DNA of 64,000 bases from assembly GCA_032622095.1 (NCBI GenBank), contig CP136064.1, forward strand, positions 191,983,948-192,047,947, read 5' to 3'. Below, in pieces: positions 37,700 through 51,100 of the stretch. Positions within the stretch are counted from its first letter, which is position 1. The number at the start of each line of letters is the position of its first letter. The DNA is from Siphonodentalium dalli. Taxonomy: Eukaryota; Mollusca; Scaphopoda; Gadilida; Siphonodentaliidae. The translations under genes were made by a program, and so were the position numbers. The notes under the pieces were generated by a model that was given only the letters and a program-made list of their open reading frames with translations, had not been told where the DNA came from and made no database searches.

Positions 37700-38560
37700 T
37701 CCAATATGGCGGCAAAGATGGCGGCCGAAATGTGCAAAATTTATAAATTTAATTTTAGACATTTCACAAAATATCGTCTGTCTGCGGGAAAACGTATAGG
37801 CCGCTTGGTGTGTATAATCCGACCAAGGCCAAATCGACGCAAATCACGTAATGTGTTTCGGATAAGTGGGTGCTATTGCTATTTTAAATCTACGCATGCA
37901 TGTACATGTGTAGGAGATATCCGACCTAAGACTACTCTTAAATTTGAGATGAGGAATATATACCCAAATCCATGACGGCGGCCAAAATGGCACCAATAAT
38001 TGAAAAATCACCGAAAATCGCTGATTTTTACAATAGTGAGCGTTATCGTCAAGACAACTCCACCAATAAGTACAGTTGTGAGCTGGGAATGCTGAGGCGA
38101 AGTACTTACCTTATATCTGATCTTTCAATAATTCCCCAATTCCAAAATGGCGCCCAAAACGGCGGACAGATTTTGAAAAATTACAGAAAATCCCTTATAT
38201 TCACATAAATGGGTGTTATTGTCATGACAACTCCCATTAATGCTTGCAGTTTAGTTCGGAATACTGATTCGAGGTAATTACCATACATCTCATCCAAGTA
38301 ATATTTTTATTAAATCCAAGACGGCGGCTAGAATGGCGAGCGAAATTTGAAAACACGCCTGTATTCCTTTAGTTTCTGACAATCGGCGTTATTATTACGC
38401 CTATTCTATCCACATTTACATTTGGGTGGGGAACATTGATACGAATTATTTGTTAAAGTTGACAGTTGATACTCGCTGCCAAGATGGTGGCCAAACTGGT
38501 TGCCAGAATTTTTTGAAAATTTCAAGATATTTTCACTTATTAATATCCAGTTTTGTTCAT
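37700..38560. repeat. Satellite-like repeat with GGCGGCC blocks
   Basis: Five diverged blocks centred on ATGGCGGCCGAAATG (37718), ACGGCGGCCAAAATGGC (37975), AAATGGCGCCCAAAACGG (38145), GACGGCGGCTAGAATGG (38322) and AAGATGGTGGCCAAACTGG (38481), spaced about 160-255 bp. They share following text such as GAAAAATC and TGTTATTGTCATGACAACTCC. The same family lies in reverse orientation at 41745-42380. Confidence 0.7.
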
Positions 38561-38619
38561 AATATCAATATGTTTCGACGAAACGGTACACACATCATCA
38601 TATCGATTTATATTTAACA

Positions 38620-41600
38620 CGTCTTCAAATGAATAACATAGCGAGCAGCATTATGATAGGACGAAAACCCCAGTTAATAATCGCGATAAGGCAATTCGAA
38701 ATCCTTTCTCCAGTAAGCGCCAATGGTGGCCGTAACCGTAGGTGCCCAGAACAGTCATATGATATATGACTAGCAAGATTCAGAACAATTACATGAGAAC
38801 CAATTTTGATTTGCCACATTCATAATTATCTGGACCAGCTTCAATCTCTTCGTCTGGTCAATCTACCTCGATCATATCAACAAAGTATGCTACACCACTG
38901 TCGAGCTTACGATTTTGCCCCAAAAAGCGGCGGATTCGTTATTTTCTTGAGCTTCTCTTTGGTAGCATATATTATAACGAACCAAAACCGAGGCTTTGGT
39001 CTACAGACTATATCTGAGTTTGTGACGTCACCAATTATTATCTAATACGACACTGCTGTTTTGAATTTTTGCGAGCGCTTTTGTTGCACAGTAGATCGAT
39101 AGGCTTAAAGCATTAATTTCGTAATCTGAAATAAACGTGTGCGTCTTTCAATGGCCGGCGTTCCAAATTGAGGGGAGTTACTATCGGAATTATGCACAGT
39201 GAAGTTCAGTCGTAGCCGCGGTTTACATTTTATAGAGAACATAATTATAACATTATGGACTGTCAAATATTTGCAATGGAGTGGCCTAAAATATAAATGT
39301 CGCGTGCAATGGGAAAATCTCAATCACTCTGGCTGGGCTGGGGACAATACTGGAATCGAAATCGAAATTCGTGATGCAAGAAAACGTTATTATATCGCGT
39401 TTAAATTATCATAATATTACCGAGTAGATACGTGAATCTGATAATCCTCAGATATCCTTCCATGTTCATGAATGGACAAGAAATACATGCATATGAAGAA
39501 AGCAAAATATACATTCAGGTTATCGCAAATTTGGTCGGTGGTGAAAGCTACACGATGACGTTGCTCGTTGAGTTTCGTTGAAATGGACACGATGGCATTT
39601 TTATGAATGAAATCGACACGATGAAATCGACAAGCTTCTTAGTATAGTACACATCTCACTCGGATTTCGCACACATGCAGCGTCAATAGTATAATGGTTA
39701 AGTTCAGTTCAATACCCTCTCTAGACAACAACAGACAGGCTTGACTTTTGAATACTTTCAGTTTGATGTTGGTAGTTGATATTCTATAATAATTTGTTCA
39801 AAAGGAATGTTTTTTAAAAGTTATTTATTTAGGTTTTAAGTCTGAGTCGGCGAGTTCGTAGTCTGTTTGCATTGTGAATCTCTGATTTCTCACATGCCTT
39901 GATGTATGATATGATTGACCTAATTTATACACGAAATTGCTATAGAACCCACTCTGTCGATGAACCCTTGTGCATGTATGGAGTGTTATATATCATAATC
40001 ACATAATCGTATTTGATGGGAATACATCTATGAAGTTATTTTTAGGATTAAAAAGACACAGATATATCATAGCTTATGCATGTGTTTTAGCTGTGGTTCG
40101 TTAATTATGCTAGCGTATAGTCATATTATTAATTCATCTGCTAAATATGGGATTTTTGTGTCATCTTGAACAAGAAAGAGATACAGTCTGTGAGTATATA
40201 TGTATTAGCTTTCAGAAGATCATCTCTATCTACGACTTTATTATACTTCATGGGGCTAACCACGTGCACGTCTGGTGATCTTCCAAGCTATCTATTCACT
40301 TCTCAATAAACGATTCGTCAATTCACAAACTCATCGAACGCATCGACAGTGTTTTGAAGGTTGCTGTATTTCTCATTCCATTGGACGGATGCCTCTGTTA
40401 TACCATAGAAGACCATACTGTATCCACGCTGCTTGATCGCTATCCTATGCAATATTTGTGTCGTCCAGTAGTCGTCTCACACTGAAGAGCTCCCAACAAA
40501 GGAGAATACACGGGGTGCTAGTGTATGGACATGCGCCATGATAGTGGGAATGGAATGAGGCCACGATCTACACCGGCCCTACATTAGGTGTATGTTTAAG
40601 ATATAGAATCACATGTGTTTCCGTGTTTTTTATGTGCTAAGATTGTATTACTACATCCGTTTTGAAGCTGTTCAGAATCAACTGGATCAGGCGTATACCA
40701 TTGTCTGCATAATACTATGCTAGTATTCACCAAGACTATAGTCTAAAAGTCGATGTCTTTGATAATTTGGTGTTATTGCGTCATTCAAATAATGATAATA
40801 ATAATCAGTAAGTGAGCGTTAGAATTCAATAAAATGACAGAAAATGTGCATTTTCAGTGTGTTTATTTCAATCATTTATGGCTGTGAACGTTGTGTGAAC
40901 GTCGAACGTGATATGTGCCATTAATATCCCACAGGATAGCGTTAGAAGACTGTTGTTATGTCTCAGGCCCAACTGGTCGGAATGGTGGTGTATCCGATGT
41001 GTGTTGAAGTGATTGTATAAGATCTCATATTCCTCTAGATGTTCTTTGCGTTTGACATGTCATCCTCGTGCTGATGTCATTCCGATTATCTCGAAAAATA
41101 TCCATTACTTCTGAGCGGGGGCCGGGGGGTCATAACAACGCATACCTACATGTTTTGAATGACATATAACCAAGCTATCAAAGGCATAGTCTTTAAGATT
41201 GAATACTAGTTATGGGGAAGGCTTATACATAGTATTATCCAAAGGTACACAACTGACACAGTTGATTTAGAACTGCTTCCAGATGGGTGTAGACATACTA
41301 TCTTAGCACATAAAGAAAGCAACACCACGCATAAGATCCTGTCTGTATTTTAAACATACCACTGGTGTATGGGTGGTGCAGTTCATGGCCCTATTTCATT
41401 TCCACTATCATGAGGCATGCCCACAAACTAGCACCGATTGTGTTGGGCTCTTCGACGAAACGACTGCTGAATGTTACAAAGACTTCTTTGGATCATGATC
41501 AAGAAGTGCGGATACATTATAGTCTACAACCTTAGCAGAGAGGCATCCGTCAACGGGAAAGCTAGCAACCTTTGAAACGTCATCAATGGGTTTGCTGAGT

Positions 41601-41740
41601 AGGCTATATATAGCTGACAATCGCCAGATGTACATGTTGTTTTACCCATCAGCTCGCCAATGCTCAGAAATACGTAGATAAAGAGAACCTTCTGAAACTA
41701 GTATACTCATTGACCTTATGTCATTCCAGTTCATCTCGCA
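38620..41740. other. No gene seen
   Basis: About 3.1 kb of AT-rich DNA. Open frames are all short and without recognisable motifs, and no exon series could be assembled on either strand. Confidence 0.4.
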
Positions 41741-41744
41741 AGAT

Positions 41745-42380
41745 GGCGCTCAATTCACATATGTAACAGGGTGGAATTGTCGTAACAATAACGCTCACTG
41801 TTGTGGAAATAAGCAATTTTCGGTAATTTTTCAATTTCTGGTCGCCATTTTGGCCGCCATCTTGTGTTTGGGTTATAATTCCTCATCTCATTTATAAGAG
41901 GAGTCCTAGCTCGGGTATATTCCACGTATGTTGATGCATGTATGGAGTTATAATAACAATAACATCCATGCACTTATCAGAAACTGACATAACGCGATTT
42001 GGAAATATGGTGAAATCTGGCAAATATATCCGGCTTGGAATGCATATTATGGCATCATTGTGTGCGCAAATGACTTTTTTATAATACAAATGTATAACAT
42101 CCCACCAAGGGATTGGCACAGAGTGAGTTATAATAACAATAACATCCATGCACTTATCAGAAACTTACATAACGCGATTTGGAAATATGGTGATATCTGG
42201 CAAATATATCCCGCTTGGAATGCATATTATGGTATCATTGTGTACGCAGATGACGTTTATATAATACAAATGTATAACATCCCACCGAGGTGCCCATGGT
42301 TGCCCACACAGACAAACGATATGTGGTGAAATGTCTAAATTTGATAATTTTTTCACATTTCGGTCGCCATATTGGATTTT
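41745..42380. repeat. GGCGGCC-block repeat, reverse orientation
   Basis: The reverse complement reads ATGAGATGAGGAATTATAAC then CAAGATGGCGGCC, matching GAGATGAGGAATATATACCC and GACGGCGGCC at 37950-37985. It contains the 180-bp direct duplication listed next. Confidence 0.7.
41947..42306. repeat. 180-bp direct tandem duplication
   Basis: Two adjacent copies (41947-42126 and 42127-42306) start GTTATAATAACAATAACATCC and end TGTATAACATCCCACC. A few substitutions separate them (GTGCGCAAATGAC against GTACGCAGATGAC). Confidence 0.9.
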
Positions 42381-42389
42381 AGTGTCGGG

Positions 42390-44630
42390 TTCTATGGATA
42401 ATTAATTTAACTATTTCACTTTAATTTTCAGATTCAATTTTATATATTTAAATTTGCATTTCGATGAGATTCCAGTGAATAAACAAATATATGTAAAAAT
42501 TTACAGGCTATGCATCTTTGAACTCTGGTAATTGTGAGGCAATTTGTGGCATTTTAGGTAAGTGGCCACCAGACTATGTTTAAAATTCAATATATGTTTA
42601 TCATTTATGTGTACAATCAGGGCCGTGTTTGTTTTTTCATTCTATTTTACTTTAGTACTGGTTGATCAATTTAGCAAGCATCAGTTGTTTATAGTTTTCT
42701 CGACTCCTGTTTGCTTTTTGTATTTTATTAACCGAGTTCAAAATATTCGAAAAAGAATGTTTTAGAAGATTTTCAGAAAATGTCGTTTTTAGCGTTGATT
42801 TTGGTCTAATGTTTCCCGCGGCCGCCTTTGTGTTGTTGGTTCCTAATTTGGTAAATTGACACCAAATGAGTTGGTGAAGGTTACTGGCAGTCTGTTATAA
42901 GCCAAGTCATGCATGAATACTGGTGTTTGGTGTGTATAGAGGTCACAGAATTTCAGAATGTTCAGTTTTTTAAAAGGGGTTCAGTGTTACTATTGTATTT
43001 AGCATTGGTTATTGTTTATTGCAATAAACATATATTATTTGTGGTTGCCACATGCCCCCATATCTGAATGTGTAAGATTATCATACACTTTGGAAAATTA
43101 TGTAATGGTTAGATGCCGGGGATGACACACAAAGTCATATATGACAACTTGTTTCCGCTGTGTCTCCAGGTAGATCCCATGCCATGTAAGCTGGGTTAAC
43201 TCTTTCTAAACTGAATACTCATTGGCATGTAGTTCCCTTAGGAAATGTTCAGATATTAAGTTCAATTATTATCTGAACATTTTCAACCAATGAATACATG
43301 AACCCTTCTGGACTGTACATATTAGCTTTTGATGTCTGCCATATATGTGTATGTGGGGTAGAACCAACGTGAATAAACAAGGATGCATGCCAAATAATGT
43401 AATTACACTCTAACGTGGTTATGGCCTGGTCGCATATATGATCCCCGACAGAAGACATACTATTTAAGATCAAAACATAAACGTGACAAATTAAAGCAAG
43501 AGGGTGTGAGATTTTCACGTCCACTGCGCACTTGGAAGGCCCATTTCTCTTATGCCACTGACATATTTCTCGTCCCTGACGAAAACCATGTGGGATGGGT
43601 GCATCAAAAACACAATGTCACTTAAATATATGTGTATATATATAAATATGAATAATAAAAAACCCGGTAGATTTACGACTGTGCAGCAAAAATGACAACG
43701 TCGCTTATATGTGACTATTGTTTTCAAATTGTTGCACAGAGTCGACAAAAATCGGATACTTTCAGTACTGTTCATTAATTAAGACGAGATATGTGGCTGC
43801 TTAAGAATTAAATTGTGTTTTTGAGGTATTAATCTCCAACGTGATCGTCGGTGATCTGAATAATGTAAGTTATATCAGAGAAACGGGGTTTTCGAACAGG
43901 CAATGGACGTTAAAAGGACACATCCACTCGCCTTATGAAGCCTATTGTTTACTTGGAAGCTATTACAGTTTCAGGGAAGCATGTTATAATCGCAGCATAT
44001 TAATAATAATTATTAATAAGTATTCCTACCTATCCAATCTCTTTTCATTCTGTGAACACCCACAGCCTCTCGCAAAATACAATGATGTAGCCAGATAGGC
44101 GGCCTTGAATGCCAGAGAGGCGACCATAGATGCGGCAAATCGAATGGTAAATGTGTGGGCACTGCATTTGGCTGCTTGGAGAAGCCTATTAGATGCATAT
44201 ACGATACACGTTGTCAGCTGTCGGTTGGGGCCAACTTTGGATGTTACAACAACCACTGAATCACTTGAAATTTGAGGCCCAAGCAACGATATTGAAAGAT
44301 CTTATAGATGTACATCATGGTTATTCCCCAAGACACGACATGTGTATCGGAAAGCTAAGAACAGCCAACCAAACGAAAGGAAAGCAAACGAAGGAAGACT
44401 CGAAAACATGCATGTTGACTCTGTTTCAAACATGTCGGGGGCAAATATCATTTCACTTTAACGTGAAAGGCATTGAGCAATATCCGTGGTAAGCACTCAC
44501 CAAAACTATATCACGAGCAATGTATGTCATAGTAATTATCACTGGGTGAATGAAAGCAATTAAATTAACTGTGTTCCAACGGCCACAGCGCAACACCTCT
44601 CAATCAAAGACACAGGCTACATTCATTTCT
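42390..44630. other. No gene seen
   Basis: Spacer downstream of the carbonic anhydrase gene. Short frames on both strands lack motifs and no transposase or RNA gene was recognised. Confidence 0.4.
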
Positions 44631-44636
44631 TTTATT
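44631..44636 (-). promoter_or_regulatory. Candidate polyadenylation signal for carbonic anhydrase
   Basis: AATAAA on the minus strand, 384 nt after the stop of the distal terminal exon. A second AATAAA (44678-44683) is nearer. Either could serve. Confidence 0.4.
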
Positions 44637-44666
44637 TAGATAGCTTTTTCCTTTTTAATTGCTAAA

Positions 44667-44935
44667 AGCTCAGCTAATTTATTTTCTTCTGATATCTGTC
44701 TGCAGTTTATATATTATACCATGCCGTACTATAAGTTAGCCCAATATTCTACCTGTGATGTATCGATTGATATGTTTATGGCCGCCAACTTAAAAACTCA
44801 CAGTTAATATATTTACACCTTTTAGTCGGTTCATGTTATGGTGTATTATATTCATTTGAGATATGACCCAATTTAACAGGTGACCAATCACCGAACAGGA
44901 TTTAGTGTAATACACACGTGCTATGTGAAGATTAA
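44667..44935. repeat. Dispersed repeat shared with T-box 5' flanks
   Basis: CTCAGCTAATTTATTTTCTT, GTCTGCAGTTTATATATTA, AAGTTAGCCCAATATTCTACC and ACCGAACAGGATTTAGTG align with 8219-8470. Confidence 0.7.
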
Positions 44936-45019
44936 CTGATGACAGGAAGTAACATGTCGAAAACAAAACACAATAGCGAATTCTCGTCTTTTAATATAAC
45001 CGAAAAAATATATCTTTGC

Positions 45020-45163
45020 TTATTTGTCGTCGTCTTCACTGCCAGGTGAATGGTGGTAGACTCTTCTTCCGTTTATTGGCTGTGTGGGTCTGAAATTGTC
45101 TTCAATCCTAACAACATGGCTGTCTTCTGCTGCGTTCTCTAGCAATTCTCTGAATTTTTCCAT
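45020..45163 (-). CDS. Carbonic anhydrase terminal exon, distal alternative
   Basis: After an acceptor TTTTTTAG it encodes 47 residues from [18 protein letters not shown] through the family C-terminal motif [14 protein letters not shown] to an acidic end (SEDDDK) and TAA. The intron is phase 0, as exon 7 requires. NGR after PTQP is the canonical alpha-CA form, so this is probably the ancestral last exon. Confidence 0.85.
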   Translation of the reverse strand: MEKFRELLENAAEDSHVVRIEDNFRPTQPINGRRVYHHSPGSEDDDK

Positions 45164-48100
45164 CTAAAAAATAACACCAAAGAATACTGATGTGTGAACC
45201 GCTATGCCATGTTTACATTATAACTAAACATCTCAAAAGAGTAAGTTACCCCTAACACATTGGCTGATATATCCCAAGATATGGATCCGATTGCTATGAA
45301 ATTTCACATAACGTATACAATTAAATTGGATAACAGTGTTAACGCCAAACATTTGATTGAAGGAAACCTTGAATGAGAACCATTTTATGCGAAAAAAAAG
45401 TCGAATTCAAAAATCACAGTTGAGGATTCAAACCTGACCTATTCCATGCAATTTGCAGGGGGCTGAACAAGTTCGAATGTGTTCAACAGCAATCGCCCAT
45501 GTTCATAGAAACTGTTGGCCACATTCTCGTTTGTGACATGTATGGTAACAACCCCGGATATATTGTGTCTAACATTTGCAGAATGAGGTCCACAGAGGGT
45601 GAATTTAGTAACGCTATCCCGCACAGCTGGCTAACATCACTAAATTCACCATGTGTGGACCTCATGCTGCTTAGACATCATCTTCTGGGACGTATTTATA
45701 GTCTCAAATTAAACATTGTTTTTAGATAGTTTTCCCTTATATTCAGTTTCTATATCCCCTACTTTTTTAAAGATAAATTGCATAATCGGGGTGACTAATG
45801 GGTGAAAATCATCAAATTCAACTGGGGAACTTCAATTTGTTCCTAGGTCTCCATTTGCAGTTGAGGGCTAAGCAGAATGAGGTTCCCGTATGGCGAATTT
45901 GGTGGTGCTATAGCCCGATGTGGTACGGCCTCCATGCATTATTTTTTAATATACCAGAGAACGTTAAAAGGGACTGTACACTAAATCCGACCATTTGTTG
46001 GGACCCTATCCCTTTTTACTCAACAGAATATATGCAACAAATTAATGAAATTGAGCCGTGGATTAGTGCAAAATACACTCATTTACCGTATGATCTATAC
46101 AAACAACATGGTAATTATAACGAACATGAATTTATGACTCCAGCCATAAATTCATTTTCATTATAATTACCATGGTGTTTACTTCGTTCATACGGTGAAT
46201 GAGTGTGTTTTGCACTAATCCATGGCTCAAATTCATTCATTTGTTGCATATATTCTGTTGAGTATAAAAGGAGGTGGTCCCATAAATGGCCGTATTTAGT
46301 GTACAGTACCCCTTTAATGTTCTCTGGTATATTATGATCTAACTCTCGATTTGTGCTCACTCAAGCGCAATACTACACGCATGCAAGTAGTTACCGGATG
46401 GCTCATTTTCCAGATAGATATTATTTGTGGTCAATTTCATAAGAATGTAACCCATAAAATTGGAAGAGAAAACCGAAATATTAGTGCATGGGGCTTACTT
46501 GTTGAGGTATTTATCTAATCGTCAGAATTAGGAGAGTGGTGATATACAGTTCTTCCGTTCAAGTCCTGTGTGGGTCTGAAGTTGTCTTCAATCCTGACAA
46601 CATGGCTGTCTTCTGCTGCGTTCTCCAGCAAGGTTCGGAATGTTTCCATCTAAAATCACGAAGAGAACTGAAAGGAACGCCCTGCATCGCGAAAATGTCC
46701 AAGAAACCGCATCACATTTGACACAAAATTACCCAATTTCCGATTACTATGTGAATAAGCCAGGAAATTAATTGAAATTAACATCATTCGTACACATTTG
46801 GGTAACGCTAAAGATAATCCGAATTAACGCTCCTTACTTACAATTTCTTTGGCTTCGGATGAAAAAAATAATATTTGATTCGTGTCGAGGAACCCACCAG
46901 TCAAATCTCAATTTATCAGATATCGATTTTTTAAATCTGTTATTTTTCTCCACCTGGACTATTTGGCGGCCTGACACTTATTCGACGAGCCGACCGACAT
47001 ACGCTCGATAGCAAATTGCGTTGAACAAAATGTTGATATATATAACACTTTTTGGGCAATTTTATACTATAGCTGACAGTGGTTAGCTTTATTTTTTTGC
47101 AATTAATTGATTCTGATAACTGAAGCGTCATTTCAAGAAATGTTGTTATTGTTGTTGTTGGAATCTGTTGATATGGAGACCATCGAATCGGATTGTGTAC
47201 TTTTAATATAAGAACATCCGAAAATTAGACGAAAATCAGCACAAAAGTCTCGGGAACGCTGTTTAATATGCGTCGTTGGTGCGTGAGTAAACCATAAGCT
47301 CTCTTGTCATAATTATACACAGGCACCTGGGGATAAATACCAGATATACCAATATATACTTTAACAGTAACTGGTTATTTTCCATAGGGGCCTGTGAAGT
47401 TTGGTACATGTAGTCGTTTTTATATGTTGGATTCTTTTGATCTTGTTTAAGTTACCCTCACACCATAGCGTATGCTGAAACCTATGAGTTGCGTGTAAAA
47501 AATATTTGTATACGCACCAAACACAAGCGAAATCAACAATTTTGTCAATTTTGTAACCTATTCGACCTATGGGTTGCGTGTTAGTTGCGTGTGGGTTGCG
47601 TGTGGGTTGCGAACTGAACTTATGATCCCCCAATATCTGCGATCACCGGCATAGGAGTTGCCTGCGAGTTGCGTGTGAGTTCCGTGCAGAACTTACGAGT
47701 TTCGTTTGAGTTGCGTTCAAAACTTACAAGTTGCGTTTGACCTGCGTGCTAGTTGCGTGGTATTTGTGACCAGATTAAACTGATATCCAATAACAGCCAG
47801 AGGTAGCTCCATGTTGTCACATCGGAGGTCCACCAACAACTGACACGGATCTAGAAAGGGCCCACTATTTATACCATTTCTCAACACGCATGTAGTACGC
47901 AACTAGCACGCAACTCACACGCAACTAATATGTTGGATACGCAGTGCATAGGTTGGGGATACGCTGGGAATAAGCACAATAGGTTGGGGGTACGCTACAC
48001 ACGCAACAGTATCACAACAGGCACGCAACACGATCGCAAAATTATCGCAACAGGCACGCAACACGATCGCAAAATGATCGCAACAGGTACGCAACACATT

Positions 48101-51100
48101 CGCAACATGTACAAGTTGCGTACCTGTTGCGATCGTGTTGCGCGCTTAGCGTACCTGTTGTGTCCCTGTTGCGTTTAAATTGATCGCAGGCATTCGCAGA
48201 GAATTATTGAACATGTTCAAAATTTCGAACTTACTCTGCGTGTGTCTGCGATCACCTGCGTGCTTGTTGCGTACTTCAAACCTATAACACTTATTAGTTG
48301 CGTGTGAGTTGCGTTCTGAACTTATGACCACTATTTTTTATTCGCAACCATACGCAACTGGTGATCGCTATGGTGTGAGGGTAACTTTACCAAGAAGGCA
48401 CGTGCGTGTGTGATGGGTGTGATAAGTGGGGTGATAATATATCGGATCTCTGAAAGTTTTATTAGCATTGACATGCATGATTATACACATAGTGTAGATT
48501 CGCTGAGTAGCTGATCATTGTATTCACGCACATCAGAATTATGACACACAGTGGCATTGACTGCACATATATATTGGATCAACATACCTGTTCACTTGAT
48601 ATTTTGATGGTGTTTTTCAGATTTGTCCAGATGACACTTTCGTAGCACGGAGGTGTGGTCAGACTGCCCTGGTATCTGTAAAAGTTGTCCGGTGATGACG
48701 GGAGCAGCGGAGCAAAACCAGCGACAAGTTCCTCCAGATCACCTGTGGGTGAATCCACATGAGCGTGATATTACTGATGCAAGTGTATAATTTTATCCAC
48801 TTCATTTTATATATGCTTTTAAATTAGTTTTTTTTTTAAGCAGGCAAGTGGCTAGGGTCTCCATTGGTGGTGTCCAGTTTGAAATTTCCAACTACACCGC
48901 CCCCACCCCGCCCCCCTGAACCAGACAGAAATGTCCAAATCAGGAAAATACCACGTGCACCATTGGGCTGGGACCTCAAGCTTGCCCACTGTTGGAATTT
49001 CCAACCTGACACCCCCCCCCCTAAGGTCTAAGTTTGGACATTTGCCAACCAATGGCCATTTACACTGTGGGGAATCACGTGGTTTCGACTTGGTGACTAC
49101 CACGCATTCAAAATGGCACATGCGATCGCAAACGCGACCAGAAACGAGGAAAAGGATATAATAAACTTGATGACATATTGCATATTAGATTGGCAGCTAC
49201 GAGACTATGCTATACTATTTTTTAAACAGGCTGATACCGGTATCTCATTTGTGCCCAAACGCAGAGTTGTTTGCTGTAACATTCTGACCAAAGTTGTCCG
49301 TCGAAGGATTCTCCTAGATGTATGGACTGTTCTGGCCAAAGATGTCGGTCGAATGATTTTTTCTATATGTATGGACTGGTGTATTCCACGAACCTCCGAC
49401 TGGCAACTTCAGTCAGAATGTCATAGAAAACTAATGAGTATTTCGGAACAAATATGCTATCAATTTGTTTAAAAAAAAAAAACTATGCTCATAACAGTAA
49501 AAATGCTATGTTTTGTGACAGTTCCTCATATATTATGTTTTTGTGCGTTTGTGCTCGCCTCGGCCATTTTGAATGCGTGGCACTCACCAACCTCGAAACC
49601 ACGTGATTCCCCATCGTGATTTAAAATAATGACATAATGTAAGAAAATATTCGACTTTTGATTGAAAAACAACAAATGTCACACTAAATACTGGTTTAAA
49701 AATTCAACTATCAGAACATTTTCAATACACACATACCCATGCTAATATTTTGGAAAAGAGCGCTCTTCTCGCCCAATTAAGTTGGCCAACAAACTAGCAT
49801 CAGAGAGACGGGGATAAATTGTTTCGCAAATCTACTCTCACAATCAACATAAAAACTATAGACAAAACCAATTGATCAATCAATACCCAGAAATAACCAA
49901 TCACGACGGCCCACAAGCAAACAAATCGAATTTTCTAGGGATCTCGACCCCAATTGCAAGTAGAACGTCATAACACGACAGGGATGGTAGGACAATGCAC
50001 GGTAGAGTTCTGTTCCATCGCCACGCTGGTGTGACAACTTCCACAACGTGCTTTAAGTGTCTATTTTTGGAGATAGGAAAGATTTAAAAATGGCTGTTAT
50101 CACGTGTAACATGTGTACTTTCTAACAATGTATCATTGTGTAACTTCTATCAAATCCAGTTGATTAAAGGGATCCAAGACACTCGTGAACAGTGGATAAA
50201 TGTGCAAAAATATATACTACAAAAAGTCTGTAAAACCATCATGATATCACCACAATGAAAAACATGGAGAAAAAGATACACTTTGTTCTTGTATTCATTA
50301 TACTCCAATAACGAAATTTCGCTCCTTGAAACCATCGCTATGTAAACAGATCTGTCACAGTAATTCGTCAACAAACAGCGCTAATGATGTAGTAAGTTCA
50401 ATTATTTTAGTCATAAAGACATATTATGGACTTGTTCGGGTGCGTGAAATTGATAAGTTAGTACTCAGGTGCTATGCCAACCTGGGGAATGTAGCATTCT
50501 GCTAACATTGCCGAGATGTTCAAAGAAATCGACCATACCATTCCACAGAAAAACTCGCATGAACTACGCCCAATTGTAAATATCTACATCTCGATTCGGG
50601 ACGCAACTATATATCGGCAATAATCTAACACAAATGATTTCGCTATCGATAATCATTGCATTTAATTAATATATCAGAGTGACTGTGTGCATTGTCAAAT
50701 TGGATTAATATTTGTAACAAATATCTACTTTGAGCAAGATTATTCTAAATTTCTTTTTTGATCACCCTACCAGAGTGTTTCACATCACTTTAATTACATT
50801 TTCAGAAAATGTTCGCTGATTCAGGCTGATTTGGCATTTCCAGTGTTGATTGAACGATGGTATCTTATCGGACTAATTTGATTTTGAATCGGTAATTGCA
50901 CTGTAAAGGTAATGTTTCCATAATATTGGTTTTGACATGAGAAATCTAATATGTCATGTACTTAATGATATTCACTGTTGTTTTACAGACTTCTATGTTA
51001 TTGCGCATGATCCCATTATGGATAACTTTGAAATAGCCCCCTTCAAGCTTACAAGCACTTCATAAACTTCATTCACATGGCTTGACATAATAATTACCGT

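Noticed and set aside
47560-48160. Regular repeated words suggesting a CRISPR-like array
   Set aside because: Eukaryotic context, no constant repeat and spacer lengths, and inverted ends show a foldback element.
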